Assembly: GCF_020510625.1 (NCBI RefSeq)
Contig: NZ_CP075191.1
Coordinates: 3,136,001 to 3,200,000, forward strand
DNA length: 64,000 nt
Source: Ferribacterium limneticum
Lineage (GTDB): Bacteria > Pseudomonadota > Gammaproteobacteria > Burkholderiales > Rhodocyclaceae
Direction: 5' to 3'
The notes beneath the pieces were generated by a model. That model saw only the letters and a program-made list of their open reading frames with translations. It did not search any database and had not been told where the DNA came from. Position numbers and translations under genes: made by a program. Positions 1-9,020 of the stretch are shown here, piece by piece (within the stretch, counting starts at the first letter, position 1; each line of letters begins with the position of its first letter).

Positions 1-3000
1 GGTGTTGCCGTTTTTGTCGCTGATCGAGAGCAACCGGGCTTTCTGGAGGGTGTCGGTGGCGCTGCCGTTCACGCTCTCGAAGACGTATTTCATCCCCGAT
101 CGTTCGGTAATCCGGTAGGTACCGTTGGCCAGACGTTCGACTGTGGCGTAGATGCCGGCCGAGGCGCTGATGCTGGCGCCGACGTTGATGTTGCCGCTGC
201 TGTGACCGCTGGTCGAGAAGAAGCGTTCGCCGCCGGTGCCGTCGTTCCAGCCAAGTTTGGCGACACCGCCTTCGACGCCGTAGAAGCGGATGAACTGGTT
301 GAAGCTGTGCGTCCAGCCGTAGCCGAGCGGACCATCCTTGGCACCGTTGCTGTTGTACCAGCGCTCGAAAACGATGGGCAGGCCGCCACGACCCTTGATG
401 GCAATGTCGCGTTCGTTGTGGACCAGATTGCCGGTGACCATGTTGACCGGGTCGCCGGAGCAGGTAGCGCCAGCCGCGCAACTGCCGTTGGCGGACTGGA
501 AGGAATTGCGCCCTTCGCTCCAGGCAGCGATGGTAGCGTTGATATCGGCGATGATGCCGCTGCCTGTGTCGATGTTGTAAATATCCCCGACCGAGGTGCC
601 GACACCGCTGCCGCCGTAGGTCGTGCTGCCGTCGCCCGAGGTAGCCGGACCGGAGGAAGGTTCGACGGTGACGCCGCCGCTGTAGGCGCTGATCGGGAAA
701 CCCGCTTGCGCCGGGTTGGAGGTAAAGTTTTCGGTATAGAAAGCGGCGCCCTTCCAGCCCGTGCTGTCGGGATACTGGATCAGACTACGGGGAATGGTCA
801 GCTTGAAGCCGGCATTGACGTAGGCCGTCTCGATCTGGGCGACATGCGAAGCCGTGTAATTGAGGGCGCTGTTGGCATTGCTGGTCAGCTTGCTTTTCTG
901 GGCGGCCCACTCCGTTGCATTGTTGATTTGCAGAATTTCGATGCCTTGTTCCTTGGCAAACTGCATGCCACGGGTGGTCGAAACCGCATCGAGATTGGCC
1001 GTTTCCTGCCAGATGAAGGCTTCATAGGCAGAACCAGCAAAGCCGCCGAGCTTGAAGGCGCGAAAATCACCGGTGCTACCGTCCAGCTTGCTACTGCTGG
1101 AGAGGCTACCCGGCCAGTCGACGAGGAAGCCCTTGCGAAAGAGGCCATAAGGCAGGTCGAACAGGTAATTGACCTTGACCTGGGCCGAAGTCAGGCCAAG
1201 GCTGATACCGCTGGTGCCCGACTCGCCGAACTGGCGCCCAACCTCGCGATTGGCATCGACGACATAGCGGCTGTATTTCGAAGCGGTGAGATTGAGGAAT
1301 TCGCCTTCAATGGCATCGCGCGCGGTTTCGGAGGCATTGGGATTGCTATTGGCGCTTACCGCGGCCAGGAGCTTCTCAGTGCGCTTGGCCAAATAAGCAT
1401 CGGAGGTATGCCAGGCGTTGGCATGCAGGGCTTGCAGGCTGGCGGCGGCGATGTTGGCATACTTGGTCGAACTGACCACGCCGGCATTGTTCGCCAATTC
1501 TGCGACGGTCACCGAAAGCTGCAGCACATTATCCGAGGAGCACAGAGTAGTGCTTCCGCTGCCCGCGTCCTTGGTCTGTTCGACCCCATCCAGACGCAGC
1601 ACCGGTACGACATTGGCGGTGGCGGCACAGGTTGGTGCCAGCGAGGGATCAACGCTGTTCAGCCAGGTGTCGTACGCCGTCTGATCGCCGGCCGTGGCGC
1701 CCCGGAAAGCCAGGGTCAGGCGCGATGTGGCGAGATCGGCCAGATTGAGGGTTTTCTGGGCCAGCAGATTGCCGGTGAAGTTCTCCGGGGTGGTACCGCT
1801 CTTGTTGCGGACCGAGACTTGCAGACGGTAACGGTGGCGGTCCGGCAAGGCGGCGGTTTCCGCCGACTCGCCAGCTACGCCGCTCCAACTATCGTAGCTG
1901 ACGACTTCATAGGGCGGGACGATGGGCAGAATGTCAAAATTAGTACGCTTGATTTCGCTCTTGTAGGGAACGTCTTCGAGCGTGTTGTTGGCGTAGTTGG
2001 GCGCCTTGGTCCGGGCATGGGCCTCGACTTGGTCAGCAAAATTCTCCTGCGGCAGGCGATAACGGCCCTGAACATCAATACGACTGGCCAGCCAGCCGGT
2101 GTAGTCGAAATCGAAGTTGCTATCGACTGCGATGCCCGCCTGGTAGCGATGATCCTTGTAGGAGGCGTCAAGCGGCACCCAGCGATGACCGGAATCGTCG
2201 AGGGCAGCACCGCGATAGGCGCTATAGGGCAAGCAGGCTTCGACCCAGACATGAGCCAAGCCAATGCTGTTCGTGCCATAGCTGGCTGAAGGATTGCCAT
2301 TGGCCGAGAGGATTTTCGCGGCCCCCTGATAGGTCTTGCCACCTATCCAGCGCGGGCCGCGTCCGTCGGCACCTTTTGGCGTACTGTCGACGACTTGCAC
2401 GGTGCCACGGACATAACGAGCCGGCACGTTGGAAGCCCGCAGCAAGGCAATCAACAGGCTGGCCTGGTCGGTCGCGCCGCCGGCCTTGGCCCACAAGGTG
2501 GAAACTCCGCCTTTCAGGGAGCCGAAATAAGGTTCATAGACGACGTTCTGATTGACCCAAGCGAAGATGCGAACTGGGTTGTAGTCAAGTTCCTTGGCCA
2601 GAGCCAGGATGTCGGCATGGCTCTTCGGCGCCTCCGGCGTATCAGCCAAGTCGGCCGCTGTGTAGCCGCAGGCACTGGCCTCGGAAGGCGTGGATCGGAG
2701 GGCAACCTGCATCAATCCGCCGGCGGAGGCGTAGTGGTGACGCAACAGCCACAGAGTGTCACCGACAAAACGGGGCGCTTCGGTCGCAGCCGGCAGAGTT
2801 TTCGTCGGCTGCGGCTCACTCTGCTTCCAGTTCGGGCCTGGTAGCGGCGCGACCGGTCGGGCCGACAGCCATGAATCAATTCGTTGGGCGGCTTGCCGCG
2901 AGCGAGCGCCAAGCGTGCCGCGATCTGCTTTTTCCAGAGAACCCAGATCGCCGTCCAGGGCGTCGAAACGGCTCACCAGTTGGCGCCGCAGATCACGAGC

Positions 3001-3399
3001 TTCTGCAGCGGCCCGCTTGGCACCGCGTCCTTCCGCAGCCTGCGCCGAGGCATCGATCCGGCTCAGGACTTCGTCGCGCAAGCCGCGAATCTCCTGACGC
3101 TTGGCGGCGGCTTCGGAACGCCGGCTGGTGAGTTCGCCATCATCGTGGCCGCTCTTGGCATCGCCCGATTGCAACTGAGCCCCGGTCCTTTCGCCTCTGA
3201 AAGCCAGCGCGCGAGTTTCTTGAAGATGGCGCTCAAGCGAACTTGCCAAGACATCGTCGCGGCCATGCTGCGCCACCCGGACGGCCTGAAGCGCTTCAGT
3301 GGGTATCGGCGGCAATTCCTTGCGAGGAGCAGCATGGACGAGTCCGACGGCAAACGTCGAGGCGAGGATAAGAGAGCGGGTCAGGGACAGGCTGCGCAT
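1..3399 (-). CDS. Exported transglutaminase-like / RHS-type surface protein (partial)
   Basis: The open frame runs off the left edge, so 1,133 codons and no stop are present. It starts MRSLSLTRSLILA and has a signal peptide ending near VHAAP, so the product is exported. A charged Ala/Arg-rich, probably coiled-coil stretch follows (about residues 40-170). A transglutaminase-like domain lies at about 270-430 with ALLRASNVPARYVRG, LAHVWVEA and WVPLDASY. The place where active enzymes carry the nucleophilic Cys reads GGATDQAS, without Cys, so catalysis is doubtful. Around 965-1040 is a DUF6531-like segment (GDPVNMVTGNLVHNERDI, LPIVFERWYNS) that normally opens RHS proteins, so RHS repeats probably lie beyond the window. 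The start is 42 bp after the stop of the upstream gene, consistent with one operon. The domain calls are by recognition. Confidence 0.85.
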   Translation of the reverse strand, partial: MRSLSLTRSLILASTFAVGLVHAAPRKELPPIPTEALQAVRVAQHGRDDVLASSLERHLQETRALAFRGERTGAQLQSGDAKSGHDDGELTSRRSEAAAKRQEIRGLRDEVLSRIDASAQAAEGRGAKRAAAEARDLRRQLVSRFDALDGDLGSLEKADRGTLGARSRQAAQRIDSWLSARPVAPLPGPNWKQSEPQPTKTLPAATEAPRFVGDTLWLLRHHYASAGGLMQVALRSTPSEASACGYTAADLADTPEAPKSHADILALAKELDYNPVRIFAWVNQNVVYEPYFGSLKGGVSTLWAKAGGATDQASLLIALLRASNVPARYVRGTVQVVDSTPKGADGRGPRWIGGKTYQGAAKILSANGNPSASYGTNSIGLAHVWVEACLPYSAYRGAALDDSGHRWVPLDASYKDHRYQAGIAVDSNFDFDYTGWLASRIDVQGRYRLPQENFADQVEAHARTKAPNYANNTLEDVPYKSEIKRTNFDILPIVPPYEVVSYDSWSGVAGESAETAALPDRHRYRLQVSVRNKSGTTPENFTGNLLAQKTLNLADLATSRLTLAFRGATAGDQTAYDTWLNSVDPSLAPTCAATANVVPVLRLDGVEQTKDAGSGSTTLCSSDNVLQLSVTVAELANNAGVVSSTKYANIAAASLQALHANAWHTSDAYLAKRTEKLLAAVSANSNPNASETARDAIEGEFLNLTASKYSRYVVDANREVGRQFGESGTSGISLGLTSAQVKVNYLFDLPYGLFRKGFLVDWPGSLSSSSKLDGSTGDFRAFKLGGFAGSAYEAFIWQETANLDAVSTTRGMQFAKEQGIEILQINNATEWAAQKSKLTSNANSALNYTASHVAQIETAYVNAGFKLTIPRSLIQYPDSTGWKGAAFYTENFTSNPAQAGFPISAYSGGVTVEPSSGPATSGDGSTTYGGSGVGTSVGDIYNIDTGSGIIADINATIAAWSEGRNSFQSANGSCAAGATCSGDPVNMVTGNLVHNERDIAIKGRGGLPIVFERWYNSNGAKDGPLGYGWTHSFNQFIRFYGVEGGVAKLGWNDGTGGERFFSTSGHSSGNINVGASISASAGIYATVERLANGTYRITERSGMKYVFESVNGSATDTLQKARLLSISDKNGNT

Positions 3400-3441
3400 G
3401 GGAGTCTCGTCAGGAAATTTGCATCGAAGTCGGGCGGCCGC

Positions 3442-4935
3442 TCAAGCGGACTTGCGGCGAATGGCGGTCAGCAGCGCCCCACCAAGGGCGACGAGCGCCC
3501 AGGCCGGGATGGGAACATCTGCATTGCCACCGCTGGCGACTAACTCGGCAACGTCGATACGACCGATGAGCAAGGTGCTAAGCCCGGCGGCATCGGTAAT
3601 TTCGTAATCGAAAGCGTAGCTGCCGACGCTGGTTGGCGTGCCACTAACCGTGCCATTGGCGGCCACGGTGAGACCAGGCGGGAGAACGCCATCGGTTTTG
3701 GTGAAATTGAACGGCGCTGTTCCGGCGCTGGGGGTCAAGCTGTAGGTGAAAGCTTGACCCAAGGTGGCAACGACAGCGAAGGAGCTTGCCGTGACCCCGG
3801 ACTGAGCATTACCGTTGGTCGCCAATGGGCTCTGCGCATCCGCCACGGCGGTCTGGGTGCCCAGTTGCTGCTCTACGACATCGGGCAAGCCGTCGTTGTC
3901 GGCATCGGCAATCTGCGCACCGCTGGCAACCGGCAAAGCAGCCAGCACGCGGGCCGTGACGAAGGGATCACCACGCCAACTACCATCGGTATTTTGTTGC
4001 GTGGCCAGCCAGGTTTGTGCCTTGGTGACAGCGGTGCCGGCAGTGACATCCCCTTCCGCGGCGAACAGGGCAAGTGCTCGCACGGCTAGTGCCGTCGCGA
4101 CCGGACTTGGGGTCTCCAAGGTGCCGCTCTGCGGGCTTCGCTCGGCAAAAGCACCATCGCCATTGGCTTGGGCGAGAAGCCAGGTCTTCGCATTGGTGAT
4201 GCCGGTATCGACGGCCGACGGCGATGTCCGTGAACAGGCACTGCCCCCGAGAAAACGATTGGCCTGACGCTGTTTCTTGAGTTCAAACAGGGTCAGTGCG
4301 GTCGCGCTAAGCGAGCCGTTAAGGGCGTGCGACGGTTGACCATTTTCGGGTAGGGCGTACGGCCAGCTACCACTCCACGGGGCCGTCGTCAGTTGCGCAT
4401 TGAGTGTCTGGCAGAGGACGGTGACCGTCAACTCGGTGGTATCGCCTGAATAGGAAACGCCGGCACTGCGAATGGCACCATAGGCGAGCGCTGTATCCGG
4501 CAGACTGGCAGAATATCCAGGGAACGGCCCCCAAAGGGCTACGCCAGTCGAGACAGCCCCGGCCTTGGCGACTGAAGTGTTACGTTCGTCACGAAGCGTT
4601 CCCGCGACGGTCGTGGCATCGCGGCCAGCAGCCACTAGGGCCATCGCCTGCCAAGCGCGGGAATCGACGCTGGCACCGGGCGCGTTGGCCAGCCAGGATA
4701 GCGCCCGGCCATACTGCGGCGATTTGCTCATGCCGCCGGCAATCATTGCCTCAACCGAAGCGGCGGTAGCTTGGGTATCAAGCCCTTGGAGACCGCTGAA
4801 AGAACCGTCCCCCTTCTGAGTCTGGACCAACCATTTGAGTGCCTTGGCCCGCGCCTCATCGACGGTCACGGCATGACTCGGCAGGCTCACGGCCGCCATC
4901 AGTAACGCTGTGACCAGGAAATATTGGCGGTCCAT
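3442..4935 (-). CDS. Exported cyclase-repeat / Ig-domain protein with C-terminal sorting-like tail
   Basis: 497 residues. I chose the start MDRQYFLVTALLM because it gives a clean signal peptide (cleavage near SHAVT) and has AAGGGA upstream; an in-frame start 14 codons earlier would spoil it. Helical repeats of the prenyltransferase/squalene-oxidase type occur near residues 29-45 (ALKWLVQTQKGDGSF), 245-260 (AKTWLLAQANGDGAF) and 305-320 (AQTWLATQQNTDGSW). A Ca-binding-like DADNDGLPD lies near 342, then a putative Ig fold (about 385-458, LPPGLTVAANGTVSGTP). The tail VPIPAWALVALGGALL followed by AIRRKSA resembles IPTL/PEP-CTERM-type sorting signals: short motif, hydrophobic helix, basic end. It is probably a surface protein co-expressed with the downstream transglutaminase-like gene. 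It is unlikely to be a terpenoid enzyme, since it is exported and only the toroid repeat is shared. Confidence 0.85.
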   Translation of the reverse strand: MDRQYFLVTALLMAAVSLPSHAVTVDEARAKALKWLVQTQKGDGSFSGLQGLDTQATAASVEAMIAGGMSKSPQYGRALSWLANAPGASVDSRAWQAMALVAAGRDATTVAGTLRDERNTSVAKAGAVSTGVALWGPFPGYSASLPDTALAYGAIRSAGVSYSGDTTELTVTVLCQTLNAQLTTAPWSGSWPYALPENGQPSHALNGSLSATALTLFELKKQRQANRFLGGSACSRTSPSAVDTGITNAKTWLLAQANGDGAFAERSPQSGTLETPSPVATALAVRALALFAAEGDVTAGTAVTKAQTWLATQQNTDGSWRGDPFVTARVLAALPVASGAQIADADNDGLPDVVEQQLGTQTAVADAQSPLATNGNAQSGVTASSFAVVATLGQAFTYSLTPSAGTAPFNFTKTDGVLPPGLTVAANGTVSGTPTSVGSYAFDYEITDAAGLSTLLIGRIDVAELVASGGNADVPIPAWALVALGGALLTAIRRKSA

Positions 4936-5000
4936 GAGCAATCCCTTTCGACTTGTCCGGTCGCCAAGGATATTCATATTTCATTACAGCCGACTTGTTA

Positions 5001-5018
5001 TGAAATAAGCATTTCATG
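5001..5018. promoter_or_regulatory. Dyad upstream of the surface-protein operon
   Basis: ATGAAATAAGCATTTCAT is a perfect 6-bp inverted repeat around a 6-base centre, about 65 bp upstream of the operon start. Another TTTCAT lies at about 4979-4984. It could be an operator for an unknown regulator. No convincing -35/-10 pair was found. Confidence 0.25.
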
Positions 5019-5129
5019 AGCCGTTCGGCTTATGATAAACGCAAATTTATTGCTTTCGTCATAGATTGTCTACGAAGGTTTTAGGTTAATTTCTGGCACC
5101 TGAAACTCTGCCAATTGCAAGCGGCGGCC

Positions 5130-5939
5130 TTACCCTCGGAACACGTGAACCCGATGATATTCAAGAAATGCCTGATGCTTGTCGGTCAGAAGCTTGGCGT
5201 TAATCCGCAATTTACCGTTTATGTGCAGTTGGTACGCTGTCGCTCCCTCTATCTCGTGGGACAAGACGATTTTTCCGTTGGGATCGAAAGTCACATAGCC
5301 GGCATCGAAAGCTGCATCGATATTTGGTGACAACAACAATCCATTGAACGGGTCCAGGCGCTCCTCATTGCTCGCATCGCGCCAAGGTTTGATATGTGAC
5401 GCCTTGAGTAGAGAGACGCAAGCAGCATCAGTGACCGCGCATTTCTTCCAATAAGCGATTAATTGATCGCGGAATTTTCCTTGACCGACCCGACTCAAAA
5501 TAACCGCTTGCCGTTCAGTCTCAGGGAGTTGCTCAAGCGTCTCTAGTGCATCCAAAATGTCCGTTGCAGCGTTGATTTCCGGCTTCGCTGCAGTCTCGGG
5601 AGATTGAATTGCCAGAACTAGCGGGGTTGAAACAAACCAGGCGTCGTAGCGGCTTTTGCCACTGAAGTCATTTACAAGCTTGTCTACAAATCCGAAACCG
5701 AGCATCCCTTGAGTCACATGCATGAAAGCGCCCATGCCGGTTGTAGTCAGCACACGGTAAAGCTTGCCCTCGGGATTTTCGATGGCTATTTCCATGTCCT
5801 TGCCACCACCCTCAAGACCGTAATCCTCAACCATTTCTGAAACCGCAGAATCGGACTTGGGAATAGCTGCGCCGGAAATGTATTTGGACTCGATCACGGA
5901 GGGCTCATTGTTCAAAGGAAAGACGCAATTCTTGCCCAA
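5130..5939 (-). CDS. HNH endonuclease-like protein, N-terminus possibly interrupted
   Basis: 269 residues from a TTG start. The C-terminal half is an HNH nuclease module: GQGKFRDQLIAYWKKCAVTD, then LLKASHIKPWRDASNEERLD and NGLLLSPNIDAAFD, the usual core of HNH endonucleases related to restriction enzymes. The N-terminal half (about 1-120) is not recognised. The start is uncertain: the frame continues upstream through a TAG at 5946-5948 to an ATG at 6005, adding MNRHMGQASWDDFAQMNDK before the stop, and that ATG lies 2 bases after the neighbouring gene's stop. The gene may therefore be a full-length ORF broken by an amber codon, or truly start downstream; no good ribosome site precedes the TTG. 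It is probably paired with the PIN-like gene at 6008-7081. Confidence 0.75.
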   Translation of the reverse strand: MGKNCVFPLNNEPSVIESKYISGAAIPKSDSAVSEMVEDYGLEGGGKDMEIAIENPEGKLYRVLTTTGMGAFMHVTQGMLGFGFVDKLVNDFSGKSRYDAWFVSTPLVLAIQSPETAAKPEINAATDILDALETLEQLPETERQAVILSRVGQGKFRDQLIAYWKKCAVTDAACVSLLKASHIKPWRDASNEERLDPFNGLLLSPNIDAAFDAGYVTFDPNGKIVLSHEIEGATAYQLHINGKLRINAKLLTDKHQAFLEYHRVHVFRG

Positions 5940-6007
5940 GGCAAACTATTTGTCATTCATCTGGGCAAAATCGTCCCAACTAGCTTGGCCCATATGGCGA
6001 TTCATAG

Positions 6008-7081
6008 CTAGAGAGTCGCTGCCTTGCACACATCGACGAGCGTATCCAAGAAATTCAAGATCATTGGCCGAAGTCTCTCGGCAAGCCTGTCCTGTTCGGA
6101 AAATGGGTTGGACCGCATCAGCTCCAACATGGCGCTGATCTGCTTTTCCTTCTCCGGGTGTCCCATATCCACACCCCGACTCACCGAATAGATGTGTCGG
6201 CGCACCAATACCTCGGCCAACCCCTTATCGAGAGTCTGTCCTATCCAGACATCGCCGGCCGATTGCTGAAACTGGCGGCTAACGTCGCAGATCGACAAAA
6301 TATCAATATCGCCCAGTCCTTTGAACAGACCATTTTTTTTGAAAGTGTTCAGGGCAGCCAGACTTTTTGATAACTCGCCGCTACAGATTGGCCTGGCTGC
6401 CGGATCATGATTTGACTGTCGGACGATGTGTTGTTCGATTCGTGATGCCAGAACTTCATTCACGTAAAGCTTGCTGAAATAGCAAAGAGGCATGGACTCG
6501 GGTAGGCTGCTCATCGCTATGGAGAGCGGAATTTTGACTCCGATTGGTGCTTTGAGATCGGCCTGCCAGTTGGCCTTGTCGAGGTTTTTCACGAAGTCGG
6601 TCAGATACGCCTCATCGGCGGCAATATCAGTCAGGGTGGCAAGAAGGGATTCGCCGTCGTCGAACCCTAATAGCCTGACTGGCAGGCGTGTGTCGCTTAA
6701 CAGCCCGAACACCTCTTCCACAGCACATTCGAGCGCCTTAAGCGATGCCGGAAGGCGCCGACCGAGATGCTCATAGATTGCCATCGGCGACAACACTAGA
6801 CAAACTGAGCGATCGCTCCAACCTGACACGAAGCGGCAGAATGCGGTATAGGCTAGTGCGTCGATCCCGCGTGATCGGTCAGTTTTTTTATGCTTGTAAG
6901 CTTGAATGAGGCTATTGTCCAAGACGAGCCGGATCGGGCCTGGCAGTTCGTAGCCTCTCGCATAATTGACCATGAATGCTTTGGTACGGCCAAAAAATTG
7001 GCCAATTTCTTTTTCCTCCAGATCGATTAAAAAAACAGCGAATTCGTTGACGAAGGCGTGGTTTGGAAATTTATTTGCCAT
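6008..7081 (-). CDS. Uncharacterised protein, possibly PIN-like
   Basis: 357 residues, start MANKFPNHAFVNEF. No family is recognised with certainty. Acidic residues on predicted strand ends (LVLDNSLIQAY near 53, LECAVEEVF in the middle, GDIDILSICDVSRQF near 260-275) are spaced as in PIN-type RNases, which is suggestive but not proof. There is no signal peptide or membrane segment. It reads towards the HNH gene, whose apparent original ATG lies 2 bases after this stop, so the two look like one two-gene unit. Base use is more AT-rich than the flanking core genes, suggesting transfer. A nuclease pair acting in defence or as a toxin is inference. Confidence 0.7.
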   Translation of the reverse strand: MANKFPNHAFVNEFAVFLIDLEEKEIGQFFGRTKAFMVNYARGYELPGPIRLVLDNSLIQAYKHKKTDRSRGIDALAYTAFCRFVSGWSDRSVCLVLSPMAIYEHLGRRLPASLKALECAVEEVFGLLSDTRLPVRLLGFDDGESLLATLTDIAADEAYLTDFVKNLDKANWQADLKAPIGVKIPLSIAMSSLPESMPLCYFSKLYVNEVLASRIEQHIVRQSNHDPAARPICSGELSKSLAALNTFKKNGLFKGLGDIDILSICDVSRQFQQSAGDVWIGQTLDKGLAEVLVRRHIYSVSRGVDMGHPEKEKQISAMLELMRSNPFSEQDRLAERLRPMILNFLDTLVDVCKAATL

Positions 7082-7222
7082 GGGTTTTGCAACGTTTTAA
7101 TTGTTCTTGCGAACCCGCGATTATCCGCAACCTTCACCAATATTTCCATGGCATCTTTTATTTGCGTTTGCGGCTTACTGGTATCATTTCGCTGCCCTCA
7201 TCGCTGAATAGGAGATTGGTCG

Positions 7223-7546
7223 ATGGCGAAATACCTGTATGAGGTGTGCTTCGAGCGAGGCCGAAGTAATCCGGAGCACGCCAAATTTCTTCGCAATGTG
7301 ATGAGACTTAACGCGAAAGTGTCAGATTACGGAGGCATCAACAACGTCTGCGTCATTGCGCATCACATGTCGAAAGATATTGTTTTTGATTTGTGTGCCG
7401 AGGGGCTAAAGAAGAGCAAGGGCGATCTTTCCGTAATCGAAATTACGAAGAAAACCCTTACTTCACAAAATAGTAGTCACAGGCTTTTCCTTGCTCTCAT
7501 TGAGAACTATTTTCTCCCCCACGATGATTACCCAAACATTAAATAG
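7223..7546 (+). CDS. Small hypothetical protein, probable integron-cassette gene
   Basis: 107 residues, start MAKYLYEVCFERGRS, with AGGAG about 8 bases upstream. No domain recognised; soluble, with several Cys and His, no signal peptide. It stands alone, divergent from the PIN-like gene. Its stop is followed within about 25 bases by the end of a group II intron on the other strand. Together with the single gene at 9618-10148, also rightward and following an attC-like core, it looks like one of two gene cassettes split by the intron. AT-rich codon use is in keeping with acquired DNA. Confidence 0.6.
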   Translation: MAKYLYEVCFERGRSNPEHAKFLRNVMRLNAKVSDYGGINNVCVIAHHMSKDIVFDLCAEGLKKSKGDLSVIEITKKTLTSQNSSHRLFLALIENYFLPHDDYPNIK

Positions 7547-7659
7547 CGTTGGCGCAACCAAGACGGCTAATCGGGTAGCCAGGGGTTTCTCTCCCCCGGC
7601 CCCCACACCACCCACCGTGCGGGTCCGCAGTGGGCGGTTCAACGAGATGGCTCGCTCGA

Positions 7660-8952
7660 CTAAGACGTGTAGCCCTGTACCTTGCACCATAACTGCTTGA
7701 TTCTCGGTACGCCCTGGCGCTGAAGCCAGTCATTGTTCAACGCTTGCTGCATGGCCGGAGTTCGTGCCATGTGCCAGTAGCTCTTGCTGCTGACGCCATG
7801 CTGGATCGCCGTCTTCAGGCTGACGCCCAAGGCCAGCAGGTGGCTGATCTTCGTACGCGGCCAGCGCCATTGTTTCCAATAGCACATCCGGATGCGCCTT
7901 CTCAGCCACTCGTCCAGTTCCGGGATCGGCCGGTAGTACTCGCTGATGCCAAAGTATCCCAGCCAGCCTCGCACGTATTGCCCCAACTTGTGCATCCGGT
8001 ACGCCATCGACACTCCCCAGCTTCTGCCGGTGAGTTCCTTCACGCGGTGCTTGAATGCCGCCAGCTTCTTTTCCTGCCAGCGGATTTTGCCCCGATTGAT
8101 GGTGAAGCCCAGAAAGCCGCACTCGCTCATTCTCGCAACCTTGCTTTTGGCAGGGTTGAGTTTGAGTTTCAGTCGTCCTTCCAAGTAGCGCGTCAAACTT
8201 TGCATGACTCGTTCTCCTGCCCGCTGGCTTTTGACCAGGATGACCATGTCGTCGGCGTAACGGGCGAAGCGGTGGCCGCGCCCTTCGAGTTCGTGGTCAA
8301 GTTCGTTGAGCAGGATATTGGCCAGGAGCGGCGACAAAGGCCCGCCTTGTGGCGTGCCGATGGCGCTGGGCTCAATGTGCTCTCCGACCAGCACACCGGC
8401 GCGCAGGTAGCGTCCGATCAGGGCCAGCAGCGCTTTGTCGTGGATCGTTCGCCCGAGTATTTTCATCAACACGTCGTGATTGACGGTATCAAAGAATTTG
8501 GCGAGGTCGATGTCCACGGCGATGGCGTAGCCGTCCTTGACGTGCACTTGTACCTGCTTAATCGCTTGGTGGGCATTGCGGCCCGGTCGGAAGCCGAAGC
8601 TCGAATCCGAGAAGCTCGGTTCGAAGATCGGCGTGAGCACTTGGGCGATGGCTTGCTGGATGACCCGGTCCATCACGGTCGGGATACCCAGCAGCCGCTT
8701 GCCGCCGTCGTCCTTGGGAATTTCTACCCGGCGGACGGCGAGCGGACGATAGCGCCCGGTTTCGAGTTGGCGGCGGGAGTCTTCCCAATGCGCCCGCAGG
8801 TGGGCGGGAAAGTCTTCTATGGCGATGCCGTCTATGCCCGGCGCGCCTTTGTTGGCTTTCACGCGTTTCCATGCGCTGCGCAGGTTGTCGCTGGTGAGGA
8901 CCGCTGCCAGTAACTCGCTTGTTGCCACTTCTTTCGTCTCGTCTTGGTTCAA
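7660..8952 (-). CDS. ltrA: Group II intron reverse transcriptase/maturase
   Basis: 430 residues. RT palm motifs are intact: VDIDLAKFFDTVNHD, GTPQGGPLSPLLANILLNELD and YADD at 232-235, followed by the maturase X domain (about 300-400, VRGWLGYFGISEYYRPIPELD). No HNH endonuclease domain follows, as usual for class C. It promotes intron splicing and retrohoming. The start is a TTG whose bases overlap the TGA of a 23-codon ORF (TTGA), so either initiation is coupled to that ORF or a small indel has cut off the original N-terminus. The RT catalytic set is complete, so the intron may still be mobile. Confidence 0.92.
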   Translation of the reverse strand: MNQDETKEVATSELLAAVLTSDNLRSAWKRVKANKGAPGIDGIAIEDFPAHLRAHWEDSRRQLETGRYRPLAVRRVEIPKDDGGKRLLGIPTVMDRVIQQAIAQVLTPIFEPSFSDSSFGFRPGRNAHQAIKQVQVHVKDGYAIAVDIDLAKFFDTVNHDVLMKILGRTIHDKALLALIGRYLRAGVLVGEHIEPSAIGTPQGGPLSPLLANILLNELDHELEGRGHRFARYADDMVILVKSQRAGERVMQSLTRYLEGRLKLKLNPAKSKVARMSECGFLGFTINRGKIRWQEKKLAAFKHRVKELTGRSWGVSMAYRMHKLGQYVRGWLGYFGISEYYRPIPELDEWLRRRIRMCYWKQWRWPRTKISHLLALGVSLKTAIQHGVSSKSYWHMARTPAMQQALNNDWLQRQGVPRIKQLWCKVQGYTS

Positions 8953-9020
8953 GGCTCGGGGCGGTTTGCTCGCCGGCTCGCCTTCCCCGTCTGGGGATAA
9001 TGCGGATTCGCCGAGATCAT
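8949..9020 (-). CDS. Short ORF preceding and overlapping the intron RT start
   Basis: ATG at 9020 has a good AAGGAG about 8 bases upstream and encodes 23 residues (MISANPHYPQTGKASRRANR then PEP), ending in a TGA that overlaps the TTG start of the RT. It has the ribosome site that the RT itself lacks. It is either a coupling leader peptide or the true N-terminus of the RT put out of frame by an indel. Confidence 0.35.
   Translation of the reverse strand: MISANPHYPQTGKASRRANRPEP

Noticed and set aside
202..2289. A 695-codon open frame on the plus strand
   Set aside because: It is antisense to the transglutaminase-like/RHS gene, whose protein sequence is recognisable throughout; the plus frame is a high-GC shadow rich in Gly, Ala and Arg with no domains.
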